In this document: positions 1-12,300 of the stretch, piece after piece
Layout: every line of letters starts with the position of its first letter
Numbering within the stretch: position 1 is the first letter of the stretch
Origin: Eremophila alpestris peregrina
Lineage: Eukaryota; Chordata; Aves; Passeriformes; Alaudidae
Reading direction: 5' to 3'
Assembly: GCA_009792885.1 (NCBI GenBank)
Contig: WMCF01000024.1
Location: forward strand, 11,591,995-11,655,994
DNA: 64,000 nt
The notes under the pieces: generated by a model
What the model saw: the letters and a program-made list of their open reading frames with translations, nothing else
What the model was told of the DNA's origin: nothing
Database searches by the model: none
Position numbers and translations under genes: made by a program

Positions 1-1012
1 GTTCTGCACCCAGGTGGGTGCCAAACAGGGGATACAAAGGCTAGGAACACTGCTAAGCGTCTTTGAACTGCCAAAGGGGAGGGATGTGCCGGAACCAGGG
101 GACTGTGCAAAGGGGGTTTGGGCTGGCACTAAAGGCAGAGATCCTGCCCTGCACCAGGGCCAGCATGCTTCTGCCTTGGTTCTATGGCCATGCCGTGGGA
201 TGAACAGGGCTCTCCCATCCCCGTGCCTCCATCTCTGCTCCCTGCCCCGTGGGCTTGAGGAGATTTGCACAGTCCCTTTACTTCCACGCAGCACCGTTTG
301 ATTTGGGAAACGAGGCTCCCCAGGGCGCGCCAGCTCTCGCCGCGCCAGCAGGATCGTCTTTGTGCTTCAAATAGCATCTGCCACTGCTCATCCCATTAAG
401 GGTCAGGCATCCGCAGAGACCGAGGGCTGGCGGAGTGTGGCGAGCACCTGCGAGCGGGAGAGGGCTGCTCCTCCCGGCGCCGCTCCCCGTGGGGATGAGT
501 GCCGCCGGGAAGCCGGCTGCTACGCCCCGCAGCTCTGCAGCAGCCCTCGAGGAGGTCTTTGATCCGCAGGCAATCCTTGATCTCCTCCAGGCAGAGAGAG
601 GCTCTTACCTCTGCCTCTCAGGGAAAACAGAAGGCGCAGAGATGGAGCGAGTAAGCTGGGGAGGGCACGATGGAGCAGGTGAGCCGGGGACACACTGATG
701 GAGCAAAGAAGCCAGGGATGCAGTGTAGAACAAGCAAGCCACAACAAGCAAGGGAGAAGGGAGAATGAAGTACCTGTGGATTCGGGAATTCAGTCCAGCC
801 TGGGGTGTAACCAAGCTCATGCCACAGAAAGCACCAGCAAAGGCCGAGCTGTGGCAAAACTCCTGGTGCAGGTGTGGGAGGAGCGTCTTCTCCCAGGCCT
901 GACACACACCAGCCCTGGTCCTAGCTGCAGCCTGCCCTTTCACCCAGCCCAGGTCCTTCCTGTGAAACCAGAGCGGTGCTGAGCTGACCCCTATGTGACT
1001 TTGGCCTCCCAG
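1..1012. other. TNMD intron sequence at the window edge
   Basis: No exon resembling the TNMD N-terminal transmembrane segment is present here. Open frames in this GC-rich stretch have no recognisable protein family. I read it as intron lying before the exon at 1013, whose acceptor is the CAG-like end at 1010-1012. Confidence 0.6.
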
Positions 1013-4000
1013 GTTTATGACATGGAACACACATTCTTCAGCAATGGCGAGAAGAAGAAGATTGTGATGGAGATTGACCCACTGGCCAGGACAGAGACCT
1101 TCAGCAGTGGCAATGGCAGTGAGGAGATCCTGGAGATCCATGACTTCAAAAACGTGAGTGTGGCAGCTTGTCCCTGAGACCCTGCAGTCCTGCAGCAGGA
1201 CTGAGGGGATCCTATAGGACACTGGGAAGTCGCTGGAGTAAGTCCCAGGACTATTTATTCCTGCATCAGGGAGAGCAAGACCCAGACATGCTGGAGATGC
1301 TCTCAAAGGAAAGGGGATGTGTTATCTACATATGCTTCCACCTGTATTTAATAGTGGCATAGTTCAGTTCCAATGAAATATATCTTAGAAGAGAGACCTG
1401 GTTATTGAATTTACCCTTGCAAAGGAACACAGTGATCATCAGTCTACCTGAGCCCAGCACATTTGTCTGTCTGGAGAGCATTAAAACCTCATGACACTGA
1501 GAGAAGGCTCTCTTTGAAACCTAATTAAAATTTGTAGGGAAATACCCTGTACAGTGACATATGGCAAAATTTTGAGCTAATAGCCTAGCAGGAACTGGAG
1601 GCTGAATGTTCATATAACCATAACGGTCAGATGCTCTTCTGCATATTTTTATTTATGATAATGAGAGCTCATGATAGTTATAAGGAGAAGAGAAGCAGAG
1701 TAAAATTTTATGACTACCTGCTTTAAAATATTTGTAAAAAGCCCAGTTCTCCCAAACCATAAAATGCAATATCCCTTATGAGAACCTGTTAGTACATCTT
1801 ATCACCACTCCTGAACAGAGCAGGCATAAAAATAGTAACAGGAAATTTATGACTAAACCCTCCTCCTCCAGCTGTACCCTGCCTCCAATGGGTTATTCAT
1901 TCTACTCTTTGCCCTGACTGCTTTTTGGGTGCTTGCTTTGGTCTTGTAGGGAATAACGGGCATCTTCTTTGTGGGACTTCAAAAATGTTTCATCAAAACT
2001 CAGACTAAAGTCCTACCTGAGACGACAGAGGCCAAGATCCCTGAGCTTGAGGTAGGTGAATAAAACAGGACTCCCCTCTGCCCTGGGAAATCCACTCCTC
2101 TCCTTGGCAGAGGGGCTGCCATTCCTGATGCCCTCCCAACTGCTCCAGCCTTCCCAGAGATGCTGCAATAAAGAAATAATGAGTTGTGATCGCTTCATAA
2201 AATGATCTTATTTCAGAGGATTGCTTATAAAAACAAGTGAAAAGAGACGGGATTAGACAGCAGCAGACAAAAGCCTCTCAGCACAATACCAGAGATCAAG
2301 AACAATAATCCTGTTGTAGTCAAAAGGTCGTAAGGCAGCTCAGGATTAGCAGGCACCAAAAAGTCAATCAAATTGTTTTCTCCAAGATTTGAGCCTCATG
2401 TCTTCAAACAGAATGAGGCAGAAATAAGGGATTTAAAAGAGCAGCCACATTTAAGAAATGCAAATTAAGAGAACTCTTGATGTGCAGACCTGATAGGTGG
2501 GAAGCACCAGAGTGGGGCCACTTCCATGTCCTCCATGGACTTGGATCCCACTGATGTGCCTGATTGCTTCCTGCACCCATTTCACTGCCCACAGCATCCT
2601 GCTGCAAAGAGCCTCACACCTTGCATGCTGCATGGAAAAAAGTGTGGACTCCATAATTTAACCCCTCTCTGAGAGTGTGGCCTGGAGTGACAGCTCAGTC
2701 CCTTGACAGCAGTTGTCCTTTGTCCCTGTCCCCATCCCCGAGGCCCTGGTGGTGGCACAGCATTCCTGCCTCCCCATTTGCAAGAGGAAGGGTGTTAGCA
2801 GATTGAATCCCCCCTAGGGAAGCTGCTGCAGATAAAACGCCAGCAGGACACGTGTTTGAAATGAAGCGTGGGCAGAAACATTTCCCTGAATCATGACCCA
2901 AATTCCCAGACGCCGATTCTTTGATTATGCCCTAAGAAGCTAATAGATCTTTTCAGCTACTGTCGTAAAAGGGATATAACTTCCCAGGCTTTAGCAGAAC
3001 ATTGCCCCAGGTAGAGAGCTGAAATGTAAAACCCAGTGAGATAAATGTAGATTTAAGCTCTAGTCATGTCTTCTCAGAGTCTGCACGCTGCCAGGTCCTG
3101 CAGGCAGCACCTCCCCGACCCCGCGGCTTCCACCAGAGACTCCAGAAATGACCCAGACTGGGTCAGGTTGTGTTGGCTCCTTCCTATGGCTTCCCAAAGC
3201 TGTAAGGAAAAACTCTATAAAAGAGATACACAGCTCCAGATGCCTTCTGGAGAGAAAAATGCTATTTGCCAGCTTGCTCTATGGGCTACCACCACCAACA
3301 CAGACAATGTTGCCTTGGCAGAGAGCTCAGCGCAGACCCATCCAATAATCTTTATATATCTCCCTCCCTAAGTGCCTGCCAAAACACACCACGGACTAAT
3401 GCAGCGGCAGAGACGTGGTATAAATTACAGAATACAGCCGTGCAAGGAATTTCTGTGAGGAGTAAATTAAAGCGTTCGATCAAAAAATCAGTAGCAGAAG
3501 GAGAGAGGAATTAAGTCTCAGGAACGAAGTACAGCAGAGGTGTTTTAATCCTGTGTTTTAAAAGACATGGGGGGGCTCCAGAAGGCTCTTCCAGATAGTG
3601 GGGACTGAGCAGGAAAAGAGTCTTAGATTATGAACTAAGAGAGGAGAGCAGGGTGGTGAGGGCTGTCGGGGTATTGTGTGTGCATCCCGTGAGCACCATG
3701 AGCCAAGGCAGGTGAAGTCCAGCTGCTCTCTGGGAGGGGAGAGGGGCCAGTGGTGGGAACAGGGTGTCTCACCAGGCCAGGATAATGTCTTGCTCTTCTT
3801 CCAGGGACAAGAAATCACCACCACCTACTTTGAGCAGTCAGTGGTCTGGGTGCCTGGGGAAAAGCCCATTCAGAACAAGGAATTCTTGAAGAGCTCCAAA
3901 ATTTTTGACATCTGCAAAAATGTGACCATCTTCTGGATCCACCCCACGCCAATAGCAGGTACAAGGAGCCATTTCCTCCCCAGGGGGCTCATGAGCCCTC

Positions 4001-5798
4001 TCACTGGGAACAGCCCTGTCACACACCTGTGGCCCCCCTGTCACAGCTCCCCCTGTGACATGGTGGGAGCCCACTTTTACAGCCTCGTTGTACATCTCAG
4101 ACATGAACCCTGTGTTGCCCATGACCACAGGAGATCACGGCCCATGTAATAGCAGGGGCTGAAGTTTCTCTCTTCAAAGCACTTGTTTCTGCTGGCTCCC
4201 CACCGCCCTGCACTTTGCAGAGTGGCCACCCTCCTCATAACAAGGGAAAAAGAAAATATAATCCCTTGTACCTGCAAAGAAAGCAGCGCTGCTGGAAACT
4301 GGGACGCCTAAATTCTCATCACCACATGAACATCAGAGTGTGAGCAGACATCTGCATCTAAATCACACGGTGGGGTTGCCACCTCCAGCTGCTCACTACA
4401 CAGTCCTCGCAGAGGTTGTGGCCTCTGAGATCTGCTGGTGTAATTACCTGCTCTCTCTAACCCACTTCCAGCCGAATGAGCCAGTTCAAAAATCCCTGCT
4501 GAGAAAACTCCCTCTGCTCTCAGCCACAGAAGCACACAGGCACTGGCCAGCTCACCTGTGGTGTGGAGGGCAGGTGAGCAGCAGAGCTCCCTGATGCAGA
4601 GGGAGACTAGTGTCCTTGACTGCTGTCCCCTTTCTGCTTCCTTGTCCCTGCTGTTAGAACCCACCTGTAGCAGTGTCCTGGGTCAGTGAGTCCAGTTGGG
4701 TCACCAAAGTGCATCCAAAACCCTTGCCAGGACAGCAGTGTCCCAGGGCTGTCTGGCATCTTCCCTCGCAAAGGAAATTACTGCAGCTGCAGTTCTTTCC
4801 TAAGCTAAGAAAGCTGTAGCTGGGCATGATCTGCCCCAAATCATGTTGCTTTGATGGGGCTCTACAAATCCACCCCCCAGCAGCAGAGCCCACTGAGGGT
4901 GTGCTTCTACACACCCACAGCTCCCTGCTGGCGATACCAACCACACCACCCATGGGCATGGGGATGGAATGGGCCACTGTCTCCTACGGCCCTGTCCCAG
5001 GCTGGGTGAGAGCAGGAGGCAATGGAGCACTGCTTTGGCAGTGGGCTTTCCATGTACCTTGGCACCAAATTCTGGTAGAGACATTAATTCTTGCTGCTGC
5101 ATTTGTCTCCCTGTTCCATGGTTATTGACAGCAACATTTGGACTCTTTTTGGACTCGTCCTGTAGCTCCTGAGTTTGCCAACCTTGAAGGGACAGAAGAA
5201 GAAGACCCTGAGCTGCTGGTAGACAACCAGAGCTGGTTGGATGGGGGGAGCGAGCAGGAGCTGGAGAAGGACACGCAGACGGGGCCCAAGCGTCGGGCAC
5301 GGCAGCTCACCGAGGAGGACCTGCCCGTCAATGACTACGTGAGTGAGGGAATCACACCCTCTGGTGCCCTGGCCAGAGTCCTGGGCTATCTTGGCCATGA
5401 TCCCCGATTGTCCCGGCTGTGCTCCTTAGATGCCCTGTGCATGCCCTTGGGCTGCCTCCGTATTCTCAGGGAGCTCTGCTCCTCCTCTGGGATGCCCAGA
5501 CTGGTCTCTCAGGCTGTCTTGTCCGTGCTCCTGGGGTGCCTCAGCCACACGATCCGCTCACTGCACTGTTTCTGTCTCTCCCTGGCAGTCGGAGAACGGG
5601 CTGGAGTTCCATCCTCTGTGGGACGAGCGAGGCTACTGCTGTGCCCAGTGCCGCCGTGCCAATCGCTACTGCCGGCGCGTCTGCGAGCCGCTGCTGGGCT
5701 ACCACCCCTACCCCTACTGCTACCAGGGCGGGAGGGTCATCTGCCGCATCATCATGCCCTGCAACTGGTGGATCGCGCGGATGCTGGGCAGGGTGTAG
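1013..5798 (+). CDS. TNMD: Tenomodulin (BRICHOS family), 5'-truncated by the window edge
   Basis: Five coding exons are visible: 1013-1153, 1950-2051, 3805-3958, 5166-5338 and 5589-5798 (stop TAG 5796-5798), all with AG/GT borders and compatible phases. They encode 259 residues. The human protein is about 317 residues, so the missing part is the N-terminal cytoplasmic tail and transmembrane segment, which must lie upstream of base 1. TNMD is a type II membrane glycoprotein of tendon and ligament. The first three exons carry the BRICHOS region (starts YDMEHTFFSNGEKKK). The 5166-5338 exon is the acidic linker and ends near a dibasic KRRAR site. The last exon is the cysteine-rich anti-angiogenic domain (RRANRYCRRVCEPLLGYHPY, then NWWIARMLGRV at the C terminus), which separates it from nothing else but its paralogue chondromodulin (CNMD). 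Linker length, exact ending and position next to TSPAN6 favour TNMD. It is tail-to-tail with TSPAN6. Confidence 0.95.
2052..3804 (+). other. TNMD: Large AT-rich TNMD intron
   Basis: The intron starts with GTAGGT after 2051 and ends with TTCTTCCAG before 3805. It is clearly more AT-rich than the rest of the window and holds no recognisable coding or repeat element. Confidence 0.6.
4700..4761. repeat. Dispersed repeat, copy 1 (in TNMD intron)
   Basis: Aligned without gaps to 7094-7155, this segment differs at about 13 of 62 positions by eye (roughly 79% identity). Shared landmarks are ACCAA.GTGCA, TTGCCAG, GTGTCCCA and CTGGCATCT. It does not look like CR1. The family is unidentified. Confidence 0.5.
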
Positions 5799-6000
5799 CG
5801 CCCGCCGGCCGCACCGCCACCCTCCGGGTGCGTCTGGCACGGCCGGGAGCGGGGCACTGCCTGGGCAGTGTCCAGTGAGCCTGGACGCCTCCGGCCCGGC
5901 ACCTCCCGGTGCGCGACCCCGCGCCCCGCTCTGCTCCCGCGGGGCTGGGGGAGGCCGCGGCCGGGAGCGTCGTCGCCAGGCTGAGCAGCAAGAGGCAAAC

Positions 6001-6006
6001 AATAAA
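6001..6006 (+). terminator. TNMD: TNMD poly(A) signal AATAAA
   Basis: A canonical AATAAA lies about 200 bases after the TNMD stop codon, giving a short 3' UTR. It is the first such signal downstream on this strand. Confidence 0.75.
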
Positions 6007-8428
6007 CGTCTTGTATGAGCGATTGCAAAGAAAATGGGAAGTCGTTTAGTCTCAGTCTTGATGCTTAATGGGTCTGCGAAGTGATCTAATTGCGTGGCTG
6101 CCTCGTCAGGAGCATCCATAACTCAGGTGCGGGCACTGCCAGCGCTCGCCTCACTGGGAACGTGCAGACGTCCCTAATTTGCTCCCTGATGGCGCTGTTG
6201 GCTGTTCAGCATGTCCTGACCCTCTGTTCCGGCGTGCCCTGACGTGTTCAGTGGTTGTTACTGACGCTCAGGGGTGCCACCAGTCCCCTCTGCAGTTGTG
6301 AGCAGCACAGGCACCGGGAGAAGCTGGCACAAGGAGCTCCCTGAGGAACCAAGCAGCCAAAATCAGAGGGAGTCCACTCCTGTGGAGGGCCCCGAGTGCC
6401 AGCAGCTGTCCCCAGCCCCGTCACCAACAAATGGGTGAAACCTGAGCTGTAGGAGGGAAGAAGTCCTATACACTGCAGCTGCCCTGAGAGGACACTGCCT
6501 GCTGCAGGGTGAAGGCTTGCACCAAAATCCCCGTGCATCCCGGGCCAAACTTCTTCTGCCCATGACTTTGGGTCTCATGCCAAAGCCAGGTCCCAGATTT
6601 CATCCCAGGGAGCCAGCTGCTGCCGAGGAGCTGTGATATCCTGCAGGTGTCACCAGGCAAAGCCCTCTCAGTGTCGCCAAGGGAGCACACTGCCATGGCC
6701 GGAATGTACAGACAGAGCAGGGAACAGAGATGGGTGCCAGGTGTGGCATTCCCAGGGCTGCCAGACCCCCTTCACATCCCCACAGCTCCCATGGGGATGT
6801 AAGCACATTTTAAGGGGAGTTCCCTTCCATTTGTCACTTTGCACTGACAAAGTGGTTACAATACTGGGAACACAGCTCAGCAGAGCTCCCCACATGGTAT
6901 CCCAAGGGACACCAAGCAGCCTTGGGGACCAAGTGTTTCTGTCAAGTTCCTTGAGACATTTATCCCACTAAGAGGGGCAGTGCAAATACAGCAGGGAGAT
7001 GTGTGAAACCCACCCAGCCACAGCTGCTGCAAGAAACCAGAGTCCTGGAGCCAGCCAGCAATGCTTCTGTGCCTTCTCAGGATGCCCAAACGGGTGACCA
7101 AGGTGCACCCAATGCCTTTGCCAGCACATTGGTGTCCCAAGTCTGCCTGGCATCTGCCCCAGCACATGCCTGTACCTGCAGAACATCTCTCCAAAAGTGG
7201 TTAAAGTGAGTTGTCTACATAAGTGCTATTCAACCAGGTCAGATCCACACCTTCTAATGGCTGCAGTACTTTTGCTGCCTGTGGGGATGAGCAGGCTGCA
7301 CAAGCTGGTTTTCCTGCAGCTGCTTGGAGACCTCCAGGCTCCCCGTGCCACCCTCTGCCAGAACCATCCCCATCCACCTGGCATCACCTCCATCAGATGC
7401 TCCAGGAAGGAATCTGCCTGCAGAGGCAGGGGCACAGACCAGGGCAGGGTCCTTCCCTTTGTGCAGGCTTTGACAATGGGTTTATCCAAATCCGCTCCTG
7501 CTTCTCACGCGTCCCTGCCCTGTCTCCATCCATCCATTCAATGCTGTTAGCCAATCTCCAGCCTGGCTTCCATGCTCTGACGCATTCTGCCTTGTTATCC
7601 CAAGCCAGGAGGCTTTCAGCCAGCCAGGAGCTGACAACAGTCTGATTTACTTACCTGGGTTAAATGCAACACCAGGATTTTGGGCGTTTCCCTCCGGGTT
7701 CCTCCGTCAGCAGCGAAGCTGGCCCATACCGGGTCATTGTTGGGCTGGGGCAGCTCAACCAGCACCCAGGCAGCTTTTGCCAGAGGGGTGGCACTGACAA
7801 AGGGCCACCACTGCTTCACTGCTCTGTTTACACCTGCCTGCTCCCTAGGAACAGTACAGGCAGCCCCGCATGCAGCCAGACACAGCTCTTTTGAGATCGG
7901 TGCTTGAGACCCAAAAGTCCCCCAAGGCTGGCAGAGGGGTGCTTCACCGCTCTGCTGCAGCACCAGGCTCACAAAGGCAGAGGCTTGCTGACAAAACAGC
8001 CCAAAAATGAGCAGTAACAAATGAATTTAAAAGCTTAAATCCATCCACATTTCTTGCCCTGGGGAGCAGCTGGGGCCTGGCACTGCCCTGCCCTTTGCTC
8101 CAAGCCAGCAGCCAGCAGGCCAAGGATGCACATGTTCACACTGGGCTGAACTTACCCACCCTGCTGCTGGGCTGGGGTGCTCCAGGCCCTCTGCTCCAGC
8201 ACTGTTACACAACCGCTGTTATGAAGAAAATTCAATTACAGAAGTTATGTGCAAGCAGAAGTACACCAGTGCACGTTGGAGGAATGCAAACTGCAATGGC
8301 CAGAGCTTCCTGGCTGGCCCAGAGGGAGCAGATCAGCCCCAGGGGGACTAGCTGTTCTTCAAGCAGAGGAATTTCCAGGACATGAAAAGAAAAGTCAAGG
8401 AGGCTTCATAGAGTAAAATATCTTAGTA
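6007..8428. other. Intergenic region between TNMD and TSPAN6 3' ends
   Basis: This stretch separates two convergent genes. It contains no recognisable exon. It holds one copy (7094-7155) of a diverged dispersed repeat whose partner lies in the last large TNMD intron. Confidence 0.55.
7094..7155. repeat. Dispersed repeat, copy 2 (intergenic)
   Basis: Partner of 4700-4761, in the same orientation. Weaker similarity may extend to both sides, so the true element is probably longer than 62 bp. Confidence 0.5.
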
Positions 8429-8434
8429 TTTATT
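8429..8434 (-). terminator. TSPAN6: TSPAN6 poly(A) signal
   Basis: TTTATT on the plus strand reads AATAAA on the minus strand, about 890 bases beyond the TSPAN6 stop codon. It implies a 3' UTR of about 0.9 kb. Confidence 0.65.
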
Positions 8435-9111
8435 GTGTCTCAGGACAAAAAGAATTCTACTCAATACATAAAATGAGTTGAAGCAGCATATAATACTGAC
8501 AATCAAGTCACAGCTGAATCGGTGCAAGGACACCTACCAAGGTAAAGGCACCAGGAGCTATATCACCAAACCTCGCTACAGCTTACAAAGAACCACTACA
8601 GCCTGTACTTAAAGAAGTACAACTATAAAATCGTATATAAAACCCAGGGGAGGGATGAGACAGCTTGGCAACAACCTTGCTGAGCAAAGGCTTCAGGCAG
8701 GCTGGACTGTGTTTTAACAGCCCTACCTCAAGAACAGCTTCGTCTGGAGAGTAAGGGAATGCCAAGAGGGTGCCAGAGGGAAGGGGAAGCATCTCTTTCC
8801 CAGTGGAGGCACTGAAGATGAGCACTGGGACCCCTGGGAGGCCACCAGCACAGTGTGGCACACGGGGCAAGAGCCAAGGGCTGCAACCACCAATTATCCC
8901 AGGCAGTGGCACAGCAGAGTAGTGTCAGGACAATCCCCTGAGTGCAGCAGGACAGCTGCTGCACTCCTTCCTATGAGCTAGTTGAGAAGAAGATCAGTCA
9001 ATTGAAAGCAAGTTTTCACAATGCAGCATCCAGAGGAAAACTGGAGGCAGAGGCATCCTCCCCAGCCATTCCCTGCAATGCACACAGCAGAGTGTGAGCG
9101 GACAAGATGGA

Positions 9112-9170
9112 TTTATACACAGGGTAAAATGACACAGGGTAAAATGATACAGGGCAAAATGACACAGCAG
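9112..9170. repeat. Short tandem repeat, 15-bp unit
   Basis: About three and a half copies of a unit close to ACACAGGGTAAAATG lie just beyond the TSPAN6 stop codon, within its 3' UTR. A C-run follows at about 9204-9213. Confidence 0.7.
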
Positions 9171-9322
9171 ACACAGTCTTGCAGATGCCCTCTTATCCTA
9201 AACCCCCCCCCCCCAACATGGTACCCCCCACCCCATGGGTGATCAGCAGCAGCCAGGGGGCAGAGCCAGCCCACCAAGCTCACAGACATACCCAGCCACA
9301 GGCACAGGGTGCTGGGGGCCAG

Positions 9323-12300
9323 CTACACCATCTCATACTGATTGTTTGTGATGTACCGGGACAGGCAGCAGGAGAGAATGATGCCAATCAACTGAAAAAG
9401 AGAAAAAACAAAACCCACATGTCAGAGGCAGCCAAAACCAGGCAGGGGTGTTTTCAGGAGAAAACCTCACAAATTGATCCAGGGTTTTATGAAATCCAAG
9501 GATGGACAGTGGGGTTTACAAACCACAACAAGGGCTGCTGCACCCTGTTTCAAAATCACCGAAAGTGGCTGAAGCACAGGATCCTGGCAGGCACCAACTA
9601 AACAAGCTCCTCACAAGAGATGCAACAGGTCCCATCCCGTTACATGTAGCTTCATGAGGCATCTACTGTTTTATCGTAATTGCAGAGATTACACAGATAT
9701 CTAGAGTGTCACAGACAATTACACAGCCACTGGAGAATGGCAGCACCTCTCCCTGTTGCAAGGACACTGGGGAAGCAAGGCTGCTGTTCTCACATAAGGA
9801 AGGCACTATTATCAAAACATGCTGTTATCACAACACAGCCTCCCAGCACCTGTGCACACTTCAGGGCCAGATCTTGCATGACTCTGACCTTTACAAGCAA
9901 AGTTACACATTTGGCCCAACGGGTCCCTGTCAGATGCATGACCCAGCCAAGCTTGCTGAACAGGCAATAAAAGCTAGGAACTGGTTACAATCCCCAAGCC
10001 TACCATCAGCTGAGATAATGTTGCAGGTGGGAGTGTGTGTGCAGTTCACCATTGGTGTATCAGCCACATCTCAGTGAGCCCAGAGCCAGCCCAGCCAGCC
10101 CAGCCCAGCCGGGGAGGAGTGGGGTGAGCAGTGGGCACAGCAGAGCAGCTCCGGCTCTCAGGCTCTCCCAAAGCACCCAGCAGCAGGAGATGCAGCGAGC
10201 TCCCACCTCTGCCCCAGGTCAGTCCATCTATTATGGAAAACAGTGACAAGCTCATCACAGGTGAGTATCTTGGCAGGTTCCTGCTCCCCAGGCCAGCACA
10301 GGCAGCCTGCAGTCCCGGCCAGCAGCACATTGACACTCGCCTCATGGCCTCCGGGTGCTGCATCAAGGGGAGGCAGAATTTGGATCCCTGCAAAGTCAAG
10401 GCTGGCTGCTCTGCACCAAGAGCCCAGCAAGCTTCCCCAGTCCAGCTGCACATCCTGCAGCCCGGCTGCAGCGCGTCGGAAAGCCCTCAGCACCTCGGGA
10501 AACCCCAGCGTGGCGTCAGCACCCGGCTGGTCCAGCTGGGGGCAGGGGCCTCCCGTTTCCTGCCGGGATAAAGCTGCCGGAGCTGGGGCTGGCGAGCTCG
10601 CTGCTGCTGCAGCTCCTGCAGGAAGTGCCCTGCACCATAAAGTGAAAGAGACCTTGGGGAGCGGGAGGGAGAGGACACTATGGCAGGGTTGGGGGCCTAT
10701 GGGGTGGTCAGCCATCAGCACAAGTGGTGCCACACAGGCACTCAGTGACCCCACCACACAGAAGTGATGCCAAACACCTTCCTGGTAACAGTGGTGGGTG
10801 GATAGGAAAAGGAAGGGTGCAAATTTGATTCCTGCCCACAGCAGGCACAGAGTTTGTCCATCTCCATTTGTTTTTTCTTGAAGTCTGTTGTTTCAAAGAG
10901 GAGCTCTTTCCAAATAAACCTGGGCTCAAGGAAATAGCACTGGGGCTTCAGCCAGGGTTTAAGAGACTGGGGCCTGCACAGCAGTCAGATTAAATCCAAG
11001 GGGAATCCACACAGTAGCTGCTCTTCCCTGACTCAAACCAAGCATGCCTTTTATACACACCAGACTTTGCACTGGAAAGTTTGCACTCTGGAGATGTGCT
11101 AGCTTCACTCTGCGCTCCTTCTGAACCAGAAAAGGGAGATTTACCTGGAAACACGCTATGCCAAAGGAGATTCCAGCCACGACGCTCATTTTGGACTCCA
11201 TTGTTGATGTTACCAGGAAAAAACAACCCTGCAGAGGAGGCAAAGTAAGCAGGTGGATCCAACGCTTTCCTACCCCAGGAGCACAAACTAGCTCCTCCCC
11301 AAAGCACCAGCAGCTCCAGAAGAGAATGCTCCTGTGCTGGCAGCAGGAGGGTCCTGGCTGCCCCCCTCCTGCCAGACCTAAGCAAAGCCATTTCCCTATA
11401 AGGGCTGCTCCACCCAGTCTCCCAGCCCGGATGCCTTATCAAGGGGAGCACTGCCCTCGGGCTGCTCCCAACCTGAGCAAAGTGACTCATCAGAGGAATG
11501 TTCCTTGCATCAGTCAACCATCCCTGTGGATGAGGTCACACGCCCTCACCACCGGGTCAGGACTTTGCACAGAAGGGAGATGACAGCAGTGCTGAAACAA
11601 ACTTTACTGGGAAACTACTTCCTTACTCACCTGTTCCTCAAAACACACATCCCCGAAAGCCTATGCCTGGGTCTGGCTGGTCCCTCATCTCGAAGGAAGG
11701 AGTGGGGGAACCTCAGACAGAAGGGAGGATTCCATACCCTTGCCCCTACCTCCACTCCAGAGGAGTCCCAGAGCCACTGAACATCTGCATCAACAGGTCA
11801 GTTCTCCTTTCAAGACTACCAAGGACAGACGAGCCCTCCTCCACATACCCATCCCTGCCCTTCCCACCTTCAGGACTGGCAGACAGATTTTTCTGAGCTT
11901 AACTTACATCCACAAACACTTTCAGCTTAGCCTTGTTTGGGTCTTTCAGATCTTCCTCTGAGCAGTCATTCTGGTTCTTGCAACAGCTGCGGGGAAAGCC
12001 CCTCTGGCTGAAGTATTCAGTCCTCTCCCAGTCAGAATAGTTCTGCACACCGCAGCAGTGCAGCTGGAGTGGGAAGCACATTTGGGGAGCCTGGTCACAC
12101 CAGGGAACTGACCCCCCATCACTATTATGGCTCCCCCACGCACCCACCCTCACCCATCTCACCCAGGATCGTCCACCCTCACCCATCTCACCCAGGATCA
12201 AATTCCAAAGCCTGTGATGGGGATGCTGATGCCAGAGGTCCAAGGGGACACCCTGGGCTTAGGGGAGGGTTCCCACCTGTTGGCAGCCAGACTCTCCCAG

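Noticed and set aside
435..698. Possible TNMD first exon near 495 (MSAAGKPAATPR)
   Set aside because: It lacks the hydrophobic membrane segment every tenomodulin has and is followed by no compatible donor to reach the 1013 exon.
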